Below are positions 45,704 to 57,804 of a stretch of 64,000 nt of DNA, one piece after another. The stretch is taken from assembly GCA_950295325.1 (NCBI GenBank), contig OX485807.1, positions 15,839,001 to 15,903,000 on the forward strand, written 5' to 3'. Every line of letters starts with the position of its first letter. Positions within the stretch are counted from its first letter, which is position 1. The notes under the pieces were generated by a model, which was not told the DNA's origin, did no database searches, and was given only the letters and a program-made list of their open reading frames with translations. The translations under genes and the position numbers were made by a program. Source of the DNA: Polytrichum commune (taxonomy: Eukaryota > Streptophyta > Polytrichopsida > Polytrichales > Polytrichaceae).

Positions 45704-47176
45704 GTCCTTTCGGGATGCTTTGAGGTAGGAAACAGCAGCTTGTAGCTACCATTGCAACTAGGTTTAGCAGCTACTAAGTGGTCGATTGTTGACAGTAGGA
45801 TTGAGCGGATTCTTCATTCTTTGGGCTGAAATAGTGATAAGAAAATCTCTGGCCCTCGAGCTGTATAGTAATTGAAACACACTTGTCTCTCGTATTTTTG
45901 GGATCTGAAGGCCTGATGTTAGGGTGGACATTTGCTGCAAGCTCATTCTGCCTGGAGAATGCTTGCTCCGGTGAACACTAAGTATAACACCTTTTGCTCT
46001 AGAGGCTAGAAATTGTACCTGTCCTACAGGCAGGTACAGAGCAAGCGAAATGTGTTGAAACTCACCAGGTAAATGTGCCAATTGTGTTGGCATATATAAT
46101 TCTGTGCATTATAATAATTTATGAGCTTCGAAACAATTTTCTGGATATGGATATATACTTGTATGCTTCTAAGCTTATATATCCTTCAGAAGAACAGTTT
46201 CGTGTACTTACTGTTGATGTCAACTTATACCGTTCAAGTTGGCCGTTTCCAAGTGTATGTTGATTCAAAGGATATGTGGATTCATGTGTGTAATCATTTG
46301 CTTTGATGCTAAAAAATTGAGAGAGACTTGTTAAAATCGGACTGGGGGAATAGGGAAGTTGTATTTCATTCAGAAAGTTCAATGTTGTGCACTGTTTGCA
46401 TCACAATGTAACTTAAGCACTACCCTTATCAATCGACGTGGACCTGAACCTTAAACCCTGAACCCTATTGCTACCATTTCAGATACATCTGTTTCCCTCA
46501 GCTGCTACCATTCAAGGGGGGCATTAGTTTTTCACGAATAAACTTGCCAACGAACTATATGTCGCAGCAGCAAAATTTTGTGTAGATTCATGTTCATGTG
46601 ATTAGATTCAATCTGTGCTAAGTTTTAGGTAAAAGTTAAACAATCGAGCAAGGTTCGTAAAAAAAGCAGATTGTAGGAAAAGGAAGTTTTATTTCATCAA
46701 TAAAGCTGTTGTACAGTGGTGCATCACAAGATTGAACTCAAAATTTAGCTTAAGATCAATAGACATACCCTATCACCTTCTCCTACCTTTCTTAGCTGCT
46801 ACCATTCAGGGCAGACACTACTGTAGTGCCTCACGAACAAACTCAGGAACAAACTGTACGTTGCAGCAACAAAAAGGATATGCTGATTCATATGTGCCAC
46901 TCAATCAAATTTTTACAGTCTTTGAGATCGGTGACCTTGGTTAAAGTTGATCAGCTGCTACGATTGACTTGAAGTGTCCTAACAAGTGTGCGTTGCAGCA
47001 AGAAAGGGAAGTCTGATATATGTGTGTGCGCGCGATTCATCTGTTTGAGTTAGCGAGATGCTAACATGCTGAGATCAAAAGCAACTTTTCGAATCTGATG
47101 GAATGGACTCTGATGTATATTACAGGTGTTGTTGCAGGTTGCGAGAATTGGTCGATGGCATGTTGTTAGGATTTAA
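45704..47176. other. Region between the converging COBRA-like and MOT1 genes
   Basis: Contains both 3' UTRs. A tandem duplication of about 330 bp lies at 46346-47020: GGAAGTT-TATTTCAT, GTGCATCACAA, AGCTGCTACCATTCA, GTTGCAGCARC and similar blocks occur two to three times. No additional gene seen. Confidence 0.55.
46346..47020. repeat. Tandem duplication (2-3 copies, about 330 bp) in the 3' flank of MOT1
   Basis: Copy 1 about 46346-46670, copy 2 about 46676-46945, partial copy 3 to about 47020. Shared blocks: TTTCATYMA, AGCTGCTACCATTCARGG, TCACGAAYAAACT, and GCAGCARCAAAA. Confidence 0.7.
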
Positions 47177-50112
47177 TTAGGCAGCGAGCAAAGGGTTAGG
47201 GTTTGCTTCACGCTTGTCGCTCCACGGCATAGCTCTCCACATCTTCTCCCAATTCTTTTTCTCTCGCACCTTCACCAAAACGGCAGCTGCCATCCCGCAA
47301 CCGAATCCTAGGGCGGCATTGTTGGTTGTAAGACTCACTGCAGTGACAGCGAGCATCACAAAGGAGTTGGATCGTGATGTCATGTCGCGGCACGCCATCG
47401 CCAGTTCCAGACCTGAAAACAGCAACAACACACCGAGAAGAGCGATGGGGAACTTTGACAGGATTTCCAGGAGAGAGGAGCCCAGTATCAGGGACAGGAT
47501 GATTTTGGCTGTGCCAAGGAACACCACAGATGCGCCAGTTCGTGCCCCGAATCTGTACTGACCTGCCAAGCCACCACAACCATGGCAGGTTGGCATCGCT
47601 CCGAACCAGCAGCCCACGAGGTTCATAAGCCCTACGCTTGTCTGCAGACATGCAACAGAAATTCGGTATAAAATTTCAGCTCCACCAAGAAAACTTGGAC
47701 ATACTCTCTCTATTTTGGAGCTGCAGTCGGAATCACTGCTACTTCATTATAGTTTATGAGGTTTTGGCATGCAGTTCTTCAAGCAAGATAAGAACAAGAC
47801 AGCGTGGACGCTTAAACCCTTGGGGCATATGGAGCTACTTGCAGCAATTTCAACCGGGAATCTGAGGATTCTAGTTGCTCCTTCAGGTTGCTCAATTGTG
47901 TCAATGGGTGCAATTTTTTACTGTATTTTAGCTGCAGGTGAAATCGTTCCTACGTCAATGTGGATAATAATACTTTGCCAATCGACCTGCAAGGAATACA
48001 AGAAGAAGACTGTGTGGATGGTACAACCCTCGGAGCATATGAAGCTACTACTTGTAGCAAGATCGGGGTTCACTCTAACTTCAACTGGGAATCTGAGGGT
48101 TCCCAAGTTCCTCCCACAGATTAATCAATTGTGTTGATGGGTGCAATTCTTGACTACTTCTAAGCTGCAGTTGAAATCATCGCTACTTCAATGTAGACTA
48201 TGATGTTTTGCAAATTGACCTGCAAGCAAGATAAGAAGACGCTGTGGACGCTAAAGCTCTCGCATATGGAGCTAGCCACTTGCAGCAAAACTGGGGTCAA
48301 CTCTGACTTTAACGGAGAACTGAGGATTTCATTTCCTCCTCCCTCGGGTTACTCGATTGTGTACGGGTTCACGGGTACAATTTCTAACCTTATCAATCGT
48401 TCTCAGGTTTGCAATTGTTCTATTTCTTCGTAATGTAGACAAGAATTTAGCAAGAAAGAAAGTGTTCTTCACTGATGCATATCGACATCGCAAAATAAGC
48501 ACCAGAATGCGAGACGGAGAAGTTCAAAGCAAAATGGTGGCAACGTAGGTGAGCTACTCACCGAGACCCTGACGGGTGTAACTGCAGTCTTCGTTGGAAA
48601 CAAATCATTTGAAAGTTTGACGACGGCGATAACAGAGTTTAAAACCGAAAGTGGAAGCTGCGGAATGGCGCCTCGCACGAACCCGATTCGCCAATCTCTT
48701 CGGGAAATGTGCACCACCTGCGGCGTCGACGGTCCGACTCGAAGTCGACTGCCAATACTCGGGTCGCGCACAAACGCAAGAACAATTCCGAGCAACAACA
48801 CGGAGAGCGCCGTGGGGATCATAAAAATGCGCATCCATCCCTTCCTCGACCTCTTTCGCGCTTCCTCTTCGTCGTCGGCCTCGCCTTCATACGCTTCAAT
48901 GTGAACTCGATCTTTCGTAACCGCGCCTTCGCCGGAGCCGCTGACGAGAATTACGAAACAGAGTGCGAAGATGGCGAGCACCTTTCCGTCCAACCCTAAC
49001 CACGCGCGGTCGCCGAGGGTTTTGCCTTTGGCGAAGTCCTGGTTGTAGAGCATGTACTTCACGGCGGCGATTGCGAAGGCTAACCCCTGCGAGACCTGGA
49101 TGCCTCTTACAACCGCTAGAGGGATCAAGAGGTTCACGAGCGTCATGAGGCCCGTGAGGCCTAATCCTGCGAGAACGGCGCTTGTAGTTATCCCTGCTGC
49201 CATGATTTGGGGGATGGTAAGAGGGTCGCCTGGGGTAATTGCAACAGCGGCGATCGATTTCATCGGTTGCACAGGCATCGGCACGCCGAATAGGAGACCT
49301 GCAAGAATAGAATAGAAAAGAGAATTATGTGGTGTCAGCCGGACTGTTGATGAAGAAATTCAAGCATGTCATTGTGCAGGATGTGCAAGCTTGCACAGGA
49401 AGACTGAAATTGGGGATGTCTGGGGAATCTTAATCAACATTTCCATGAGAATCCCCTTCCTACCAGAATCAATTGTTGTACCACATCCACAAAAACCTCC
49501 ACTCAAGCGATGACTCTGCGGACCCATGTATAAAGAATTTGTTGCAAGTGTCCCAATTCCAAATGCTCACACCTGTAATTCTTGAGCTCTCTACACAAGA
49601 ACTTCCTCCTACGCAAATTTTCTTCCTACCAGGATCAATTATTCTAGAACATCCACAAGATCCTCCACTCAAGCGGTCACTCTTGGAGCCATGTTACATA
49701 ATCCTTGCAAAATATGTTGCACATGTCCCCATTCAAATCCTCGCATCTGTAATTCTTTGATACGTCTGCACAAAAAAGCTAATTCTCAAACTACAATCGG
49801 AAGATAGGTACATAGACAGACTGACAGACAGACAGACATGGAGTTTTCTGAGCAGATTGTGGGGAAGCATTCGGGGGAAACTCAACCTGTGATGATGTTG
49901 TAAGCTCCCGTGAAAAGAAGAGTGGTGCCAAGGTCGAGACCATTGACGAGGGTGAGTGCAATAACAATGGGCACGAAGGTGCCCAAATCACCCAAACAGC
50001 CATTGATCTCTTCCCACAAGCTCTGGTACCGGACATTGTTCTTGATGTCCGCCCATGTCGTGGCTACTCTCCCTGCAGGCTGTCGCGGTTCGGTGTTCTG
50101 TATCTCCGCCAT
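47177..50112 (-). CDS. MOT1-type molybdate transporter (sulfate-carrier-like)
   Basis: High-affinity molybdate carrier family, distant relatives of SulP transporters, on endomembranes, mitochondria or plasma membrane depending on the member; supplies Mo for cofactor synthesis. Three exons on the minus strand, in phase: 50112-49887, 49298-48562, 47641-47177, giving 475 aa, usual for the family. Two signature motifs are clear: GVPMPVQPMKSIAAVAITPG (from about residue 80) and PTCHGCGGLAGQYRFGARTG (about 338). Most of the rest forms about ten hydrophobic segments (for example FALCFVILVSG, IALLGVLLLFSGLELA). An acidic and basic cytosolic-type loop (EGEADDEEEARKRSRKG) sits mid-protein. Start MAEIQN is 8 codons after a further upstream ATG and has the better N-terminus for the family. 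Both introns are filled by tandem duplications. It converges with the COBRA-like gene. Confidence 0.94.
47770..48430. repeat. Three tandem units of about 210-235 bp in MOT1 intron 2
   Basis: CAAGATAAGAACAAGAC, CGTGGACGCTTAAACC, GGAGCTACTTGCAGCAA, GGGAATCTGAGG, TCAATTGTGT and GGGTGCAATT recur in order from about 47782, 47990 and 48222, with substitutions. Confidence 0.85.
49455..49785. repeat. Tandem duplication of about 163 bp in MOT1 intron 1
   Basis: Copy 1 from about 49459 and copy 2 from about 49622. Both have CTTCCTACCAGRATCAATT, ACATCCACAA, CCTCCACTCAAGCG, GCAARWRTTTGTTGCA-like, TGTCCC-ATTC-AAT and CTGTAATTCTT. Confidence 0.88.
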
Positions 50113-50589
50113 CGCCACTGCACCATACCAAAACACTCCAAGTTTAGTGCTGCTATTGGAAGTCGCACAGAAGCGGAGAACTCAGAAGCGGCTACATCCC
50201 CGAAACAGGATCACATTTCACAGATAATTAGTTGCACGCTGCAACTCATGCGGATTCGTCATGACCCTCACACATGTATTTCGCAGTTGCATGAAAGCCT
50301 TTGGGCCTCATCCTTGCGGCGGTTCTGGATGTCACTGCCTGTAGAGCAAGCAACTCACCGGTACAGGGTGCAGGCATAGTTGATAATGCATGCCCTTGCC
50401 CCATCAACTCAGAACCAGCAGTTCCAATTCAACATTGCAGTTCAACAATCATACACTGGCCAGAACCATATAGATGCACAGAAACTAAACACATTCCTTG
50501 CCATCTCCTTAGACTCAATCGACAGCAGATTCAGGCTATGTTGTTACATCGCTGCAACTTCGACCTTGCAGATCAGCAATTCACCATTA
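50113..50589 (-). promoter_or_regulatory. Presumed 5' flank and promoter of MOT1
   Basis: Directly upstream of the minus-strand start. No diagnostic promoter motif stands out. Confidence 0.35.
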
Positions 50590-51130
50590 CAGGCTGCAAG
50601 CGGAACAATCGACAAAACCTCACACATGAACACACACGCGCACCCAAACACGCACATTTTTCCTTGGTAATCGCTATCTCCGGCAATGATGCAAGCCACA
50701 TACATGGCTGCCAGCAGTGTCAACCTATCGTGGGAAGGCATAGCAATTCACTGTCACAGGCTACTCACCTGTGCTCTTGACATAAAACCGCACAGAGACA
50801 CACATAATAAATACTTTTTGCATGGCATATCTACATACATGTTGCAGCTTAATCCAGCCTTGCAGTTCCAGGGATGTCTCAATGGCACCGGAGGTGAAAG
50901 TTAACACCAGAAGAATTTGGTACTGCGGAATTGACAAAACCTCGCACAGCAACACACAGACGCACGCATTCCTTGCTGATTACCATCTCCAGCAATGATT
51001 TAAAGCCGTATACTCAAGTTACATGGCTGCCTGCACCTTCAACCTTGCACTTCCAGATCACGTCGGTGGATGAACATAGTTCCAATTCACCGTTACAGGC
51101 TACCTACCTGTACCCTTGACAATCAAAAAT
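50590..51130. repeat. Duplicated block upstream of MOT1
   Basis: CGACAAAACCTCACACA-like, CGCAYTTTTCCTTG-like, CCATCTCCAGCAATGAT, TACATGGCTGCC and CACAGGCTACTCACCTGT / TACAGGCTACCTACCTGT recur at about 310-340-bp spacing (about 50615 and 50930 onward). Confidence 0.7.
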
Positions 51131-53438
51131 CACACAAAAGCACACAATATCACACAATATTCTTTGGATGGCACCCTTACATGCAGCTTAGTTTAGCTTT
51201 GCAGGCAGTTCCAGATGACCCAAGAAGCATTTGGTGCTGGTATGACGAGTGAGGGAGAGAGGGAGTCTATTTGAAAGAATCTCAACTATTTATGTAAAAA
51301 GCTGCCATGGTGGCTCCTGTGTGCCTTGAAGGGTCGCCCGGTCGCCACATCTGATGAATCTCTTGTCCAAACTCTTTAGAAATTAGGGCACAACTTCATC
51401 AACACACAGACAAGTATCTGCCGGGTTGATCCCTCCATGGAAGCTAAATTTGGACTTCTTACAGATTTCTTTTCATCAATCTGTGAATTGGATTGTAGGT
51501 TACCTCAAGTGGCTGAAGGTCGAAGATCTTCTAATAAGTTAAACCTTTAACAAGCATGTGAAGACCTGTGTGCTTGCTGCCTAACTTAAATTTATTGCAC
51601 AAAAGCCATTGCCATACAGATTCCATCATCCATGCCTGCTTCTAAGATAATGAGAAGCTTTTCTTTCATTTTCAGTGCAATCTGTCCATTCAACAACTTT
51701 GAAGCATTCTGTGCAACGACTTTACCTTGCCAAAGATGTATGGGGCAAACATACCGTATATATATAAAGCAATCTGCACTAACGTAGATGGGTCTTAATT
51801 GGCTACTTTTTCCAACTAGTCCACTTTCTCTTAGGCTATGAAACATGCGATGATTAGCAAATTATCCAAATCGAGGCCATAGCCATTTTCTTCATGATTT
51901 TTGAAGCACACATCAATTTCTTATTCATTTACAAAGTGAAGATTCTCATGCTCAATAAATGGCCATACAAGCATCTCCCAAATTATGTTGATAATCGAGT
52001 TTAGAGTGGTTATCATATTTTGAACATGCAATCCAATCTCTTTTAAACACATGTGTTTTTAGCATTCGTTCTTGGATCCACACCTAATCACATACTACTC
52101 AAATATAAGTGTCCAAGTAAGGAAAGTAGCCAAATGATGACTTTCTTTACGAATCTGAAAACAATGCATTTATCCACTTGCTGCCCAAGATGCTTTTTGC
52201 ATGGAATCAGATGAACAACCATCAAGTGATCCTATGTGACTACTATTGTGCTACGATTGTGAGTGAGGGTATAACCCTTCCATGTGCACAAAAAGGCACA
52301 TATTCTATACTCTAGTGTAGTAAGTACGGACGGGGCGAGATGACTTGCTCTTTGAGTTTGGTCCCCACCAATCTCTCCTAAGGTAAAAATGCAATCAACT
52401 ATATCATAACATGGAAGTTGATTCCACTCCAGAATTAGAATAAGATGTCCAAATTTTTTGTAGTGAAGCTCAGTTGGGATGAATCAACCACTAGTATGTG
52501 TGGACAAGTTTTTATTCTATCCCCTTTACATGGGTAAGATACAGTATGTGAGGCCCCATCTTTTGTAACCATGTCCATATCACAATGTCTTACTCAAGAT
52601 TATTTCAAGCGTGGATGATCAAAATAACTTCAAATGCTAATATTGCTTGCATGTCATGATCAAATGACTCGCTCTTTGAGTTGCCCCCCCCCCTCTAGCA
52701 TGCGCCCTCTAGTCTTATCTAAAGTGATGGGGGGGGGGGGAGGTTTGCTATACCACCTTTACCTTGGTAAGATTGGTGGGACATCTAACCATGGCCTTGT
52801 TTACATGAGTGGAAATGCCTTTTTGCCATGTTTTTCTTGTAAGGCAACCTTAAATGGTGTCTAACATGTATAGATGCAAATTCAAGTTTCAAATGCACAT
52901 ACTTCGAAGATACCCATTTAAGGAAACCGACGAGTGGAAATTTAACTATCCATAATATATTCATATTGATTCCAAGAATACTAAGTCCAATCCTCAAGTT
53001 CCTCATTTGGAGTTGCTCACCAAAATGTACTATCTTCTTCCAAAACAAAATATGCGGATGTAAGCAAACTGGAAGGAAGCAAACCAACAACAATGTCCAC
53101 TCAAGCAGCCTAATCCACCTTATCAAGTTGATGTGCCTCATTCAAACACTACACTATTCATGGTATTTAGTGTCACTTACTCTATTTTGAGGCATATAAC
53201 ACTATATTCGTTAATTGGAGACTTTGGAAAGTCTCAAAATAAATTGGACCCGTAGTTTCGGATGCGAATATTGTGAACGTAGCGAACATGGGGAACATGG
53301 GGAACAATGGCAACATAATGTTTTAAAGATCCATATGTGATGAATATATATGTTTCTAAATATAGTAATTATTCAGTTGATAATCAAAACTATGCCAACA
53401 CAATATTCCAATGACACGAAATTGCAAATTAGCATCTG
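51131..53438. other. Intergenic, no gene recognised
   Basis: Contains a short duplicated block (GACTTGCTCTTTGAGTTTGG near 52341, GACTCGCTCTTTGAGTTG near 52665) and C- and G-runs near 52685 and 52730. Near 53145-53175 there is a family B-like end (TGGTATTTAGTGTCACTTAC). Confidence 0.45.
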
Positions 53439-53630
53439 CAATATAATTATATAGTTTAGGGTCCACATCCGTAAAAACACAGACATAAAAAACATTTGGA
53501 TTCCACATCCATAAATCAATGCATCCATGCAATATAATTATATAGTTTAGGGTCCACATCCGTAATAACACAAACATAAAAAACATTTGGATTCCACATC
53601 CGTAAATCAATGCATCCATGCAATATAATT
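53439..53630. repeat. 91-bp tandem repeat (2.1 copies) just 3' of the transposase-like gene
   Basis: Units begin CAATATAATTATATAG at 53439 and 53530; a third partial copy begins at 53621. Each unit contains TTTAGGGTCCACATCCGTAA and GGATTCCACATCC, that is, half-sites resembling the upstream palindrome arm TCCGTAAAC. Confidence 0.92.
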
Positions 53631-53745
53631 GTAATCTATAAAATTGCTATAAAATGTGTCTAATATAGTATTCGACCCCAATGTCATATATTTTATGAAA
53701 AACCAATACACATTCAAATATCTTTGGTCCAAACCTACGTCAATA

Positions 53746-56700
53746 TCATTCACCATCTTCATCTTCTGCTTCATTTCCATTCTCGACATTGTTTTCTGCA
53801 GCAGCAATACGTGCCAAGTTGTCTTTGGCAAAATCTATATGTTTTTGGGGGATGGTCATTGTTTCAGTTTTGGAACCTTTGCGTGGTTTCCAAGCACAAA
53901 GTATGGTATCCGTGTTTATCCATATTGGTTCGTATGCTGAGTCCATTGTCCATTTGAAACCTTTTTTCGTGTCCCACCCTAAATATGTGCGGAGCACATT
54001 TTGATCTTTGGTGCTTGGACGGCAATATTCCACCTCAATTTGACGAAAATTTGGGCTAGTTAGAACAAAATTTGGTGATGACAATGCTTTCACCAACCAA
54101 ATCGGTTTAGGATGTTCCTCATCTCCAGGACGTACGAGGACCATATAACCTTCGTAGCAATCAATAGCCACACAAAATGATGGAGCCGGGCGATTACGAG
54201 CAGGGCCAACATAATAGTCGTCCGCCGCGAACTCTTCACGAACGTCCCCATTGTTGAAGAACATGGCCTCAGATTCCACGATTGTCACTCGGCTTAGTGG
54301 CCAAAAACCTTGTGTCAAACATGATGGTCTATCGTCTTCGGGTGCTAGCAACGCTGAGCGGATGCGATCCCAATACGCAATCAATGGTTCGTGGGTATCC
54401 CGAACACGTCTTGTGATGTCTTCCTCGCACAAATCTTTCCAGTACTCGATGAATCCAGATATACCTTTGATGATTTCTGGTCCATTCCTCATGGGGTTGG
54501 GTTTGCAGGGCTTCGGCTCCCCATCAGGTAGCATACATTTGCCATCTTCGTTTTGGCGCCATACGAGTATCCCTTCCTCTGGGCCCCAATTCGGGGAGGT
54601 ACACAAAACTTTGAATTGCATGGCCGGCAGACCATCATCACGCATATAGAATCGGAATTGTTGAGCCTTGGTATGGCCCACTAAGCGGTCACCTCCCTTA
54701 AGAATGAATGGTTTGATAAACGATTTGAAATCGGGCACTTCTTCAATCAAATGCGGGATGACTGGCACATTATCCAAATCCATGTACGATTTCATGAGAA
54801 GAGGAATTGTGGGAAAATCCTCCTCGTGCAACTTCATACTCCAACGTCCGAATGAAGCGTCAATGTCATCGTGCGTGTGGCCAACCATCAAAAAAGACAC
54901 AAACACTTCTTTGAAAATGCCCTTGGCTACGAGCAATGACCAAAAACAAAATACGTATCGACATTTGTTGTCCTTGGCACAATTGTCAAGTTGCACGTGT
55001 AGAGTTGGAGGCAAAGGTTTAGCAAGAACGGGTTGTTCAGGCGGTTCTTGCAGTGAAGATAGGCAAACCTCCTTCCCCTCTAGCACAGCCTCATAAATCG
55101 GTGTTGTTCCACATCCAACAAAAAGAGCACGAGAGGATGATGTGGGCGGACTCTCAAGATCTCGTAGAAGTTTTGCAAAAGACCCTACGGTATGATTGGC
55201 GTCGCCATGATAGAAATCCAAGCCATAATGTGCATATTTCACGTCCACATGACCATGTGCGATCATACCTGCATTTAGCCACACAAATCGTATATATGAA
55301 TAAAATTCAAAAATTTCCCCAAGCAAGCAAAAAAATGTACACTTACGGACGTACATCCGTAAATCTTAACAATGAGTATGTGGGCGCGCAAAAAATAAAT
55401 GTGAAAACCAACAAACCTGTGACAGATATTGGAAGCTTGAAATATCCATCTGTAGCCTTTATTTTCCGCGCATAACAAGGGCACGCCGTCTTTGCATGGT
55501 CCATTTTGTCATGAATGATTGTCAAAACCTCATTCGGCCTCATTATCGATAATGCGCGATTCTTATAGTAGTCTTGACGGTGTGCCTCCTGGTTGTTGAC
55601 ATGCTCAATGTATTTCAGTTGATGTCGGTTGTGGGACTCAGTCCCAATGGGATGTGCATCTCGAAGGCCTTTATATTTCTCACAAGCAGAACACCTGGCA
55701 AACTTATCCCCAGGTCTCTTCGTAATATATTCTGCGAATTGTTGATTCTTGATCACACTCAATTTTGACAACGAAATCGGCCCACATCTAGCCTTTTCGC
55801 CAACTTCATTAACATCCATAAGTATGTTCTTCCATTTTTGTCCCTGTAGGCAAAACCATCTGAACAACCTTTTCCCCCGACGGCAGAGTTCGCATCTTGT
55901 GTGGCATCGCATCTGCCAATGGCATAATGATGGTTGATAGTGTTGCAGCCGCTTGGAGTGTTGCCTCCCTAGGCTTCTTTGTGCCAGAGTTGCCATGGAA
56001 CCGAGAACGGCGTCCTTGCATTGAGTAGTTCCGGAACCTATAAAAATCTGCCTTTGAAACTGCATGTATAATGTACCATGCCTTGCAACATATCTCGACA
56101 TTTTCCAAGGTCACAACCTTACGACCTTCGACATCAAGATGCATGTTGCGATGGACTTCAAGTTTCTTTGCAGATCGCATACGAAAGTCCGCGAGCCACA
56201 TCTCTTGTCTCAAAGATTTGATCTTGTCACGGGGAAATAGTTGGCAACATCTCTTTGCACAACAATCATTTGTTGCTACGGACCTAATAGATGCATCTCC
56301 CAATGTTTGATATCGACGACGTTGCGTGGGTTCACGAGGCAAACGAACGGAATCATATTTACGCCGACCCATTCTAGGGCGCATTGTGGAGAACAATGCC
56401 GATTGCATTTGATCAAAACGGCGGGAATGATTCCACAAGCTGACACCATCATGAAGAACACTGCGCAACGGCCGTCGACGAAGAGAGAATCTCCAACCAG
56501 AAGGCACTTCCAACGGATGTAAGGAATTCAAAATGCACACCCCCACATCTTCTTCCCCAAGGGGATTTGCATCAATACAATCCGTAGGATTCGAGTTCCG
56601 ACAAACACCATCGGCCACGGGGACGCCACATCCATTGAGGAGGACGACATCAAGATCAATCCACTGCTCCCGGAAATAACCCTCACATGGTGGGAGGAAT

Positions 56701-56822
56701 TCATCCTCTACATTGGCGACACCAATTGTAGTTTCTTGTTCCACGACAACTTCAAACTCGCTAGCATAGCTTGACGCTTCCGACGAAAAATCAACCCCAC
56801 TATCACTGACGTTGGAATCCAT
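53746..56822 (-). CDS. DUF7869-type putative transposase, two exons, one 1-nt frameshift
   Basis: Exons 56822-55417 and 55268-53746 on the minus strand, joined in phase 1 across a 148-bp GT-AG intron (ISVT-G split codon). With one base of the A-run at 55835-55839 skipped the frame encodes about 975 aa. The start (MDSNVSDSG) has context GCCATGG. Visible in order: an acidic N-terminus; a Cys cluster (CCAKRCCQ); EICCKAWYIIHAVSKADFYR; CSACEKYK with a following His/Tyr-rich region; NEVLTIIHDKMDHAKT; VQLDNCAKDNK; then GHTHDDIDASFGRW. The D-x-N and H-x-HDDID block is the hallmark of the DUF7869 family, widespread in repetitive copies in animals and plants and thought to be an RNase H-like transposase (general knowledge plus inference). 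The ending is acidic (EAEDEDGE). A CpG-rich palindrome lies in the intron and seven more lie just upstream of the start. The frameshift may be a real lesion or a homopolymer sequencing error. Confidence 0.85.
55342..55364. repeat. Palindrome copy inside the transposase-like intron
   Basis: TTACGGACGTACATCCGTAA, a slightly changed copy of the array palindrome, within the intron 55269-55416. Confidence 0.85.
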
Positions 56823-56966
56823 GGCCACTACAAGAGAGCCAAATGAAGAGTATGTCAAAATATCCCATTCAATAAATGTCATGGATAGCCCTAACGCTTA
56901 TTATTGTCAATGAAACACAATGTGAACACTAGTGGATTTCATGGCTTGAAAACAAAGCTAGCATTG

Positions 56967-57804
56967 GTATACGAACGTGCGTCCGTATACCTCCATGTAA
57001 TAACATCAGCAGCGCAAGCACACGCGCATACGGATACATTGATGTGTTCATAGGAGCGGAAAGGAGGAGGCAAAAAAAACATCACTGGTTTATGGACGCG
57101 CATCCGTAAATCGGCTCGTACACAGAGTTCAGGTAAACCCTCAACCAAAACAAAGGTATACGGACGCGCGTCCGTAAACATCCGTATGACAAACATCAAT
57201 GTAGTCCTAGACAGAGGTTCAAGGAAGCAAGAGGTCCTCCAAACACGGCCATGTATACACAGGCCTGACGACTCATGAAATTTGAAGAGGTTTGAACACG
57301 GCCATACGCGCTTCCTAAAATGTTTAATCACTGTCAAATTATTATAGTATGACACATAGGGTGATGTAGGCTAAGGGATGCGAGCTCCCAACCCTTCATG
57401 ACCGTACAGTCTCACTGCAGTCTCAGTCTACATGGCACATTATGGTAACAAAGATTTCCAGGTTTACGGACGCGCGTCCGTAAACCTCTGTGGACCTCAT
57501 TCCTAGCATAAAGACAGTGATCGATGGAATACACCTCTGTGGACATCATTACTAGCCTAAATACAATGTCCAACGCGCCAAGGGGTTTACGGACGCGCGT
57601 CCGTAAACTTCCATGGTAATATATTGTCGTTGTGGTGCTCTACACGACAGGTGGTGTAGGTGACCTACAGAACTATAGCACCAAAGGTATGCAGGTTTAC
57701 GGACGCGCGTCCGTAAACCTCAACGTACATGAGTATTGGCTCAAACAAATAAAGGTTCAATGAACCAATATGTTTAAGGTTTACGGACGCGCGTCCGGAA
57801 ATCT
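56967..57804. repeat. Palindrome array 1, seven copies upstream of the transposase-like gene
   Basis: Copies at 56967-56992, 57088-57112, 57156-57179, 57461-57486, 57585-57608, 57693-57720 and 57777-57804. The consensus is GTTTACGGACGC followed by its exact reverse complement. The fourth and sixth are perfect over 26 and 28 bp. The first lies 145 bp before the start codon. Spacing is irregular (about 68-306 bp). Confidence 0.95.

Noticed and set aside
53356-53619. Minus-strand frame with repeated peptide
   Set aside because: The repetition is the 91-bp tandem DNA repeat read through; it lies after the transposase-like stop codon.
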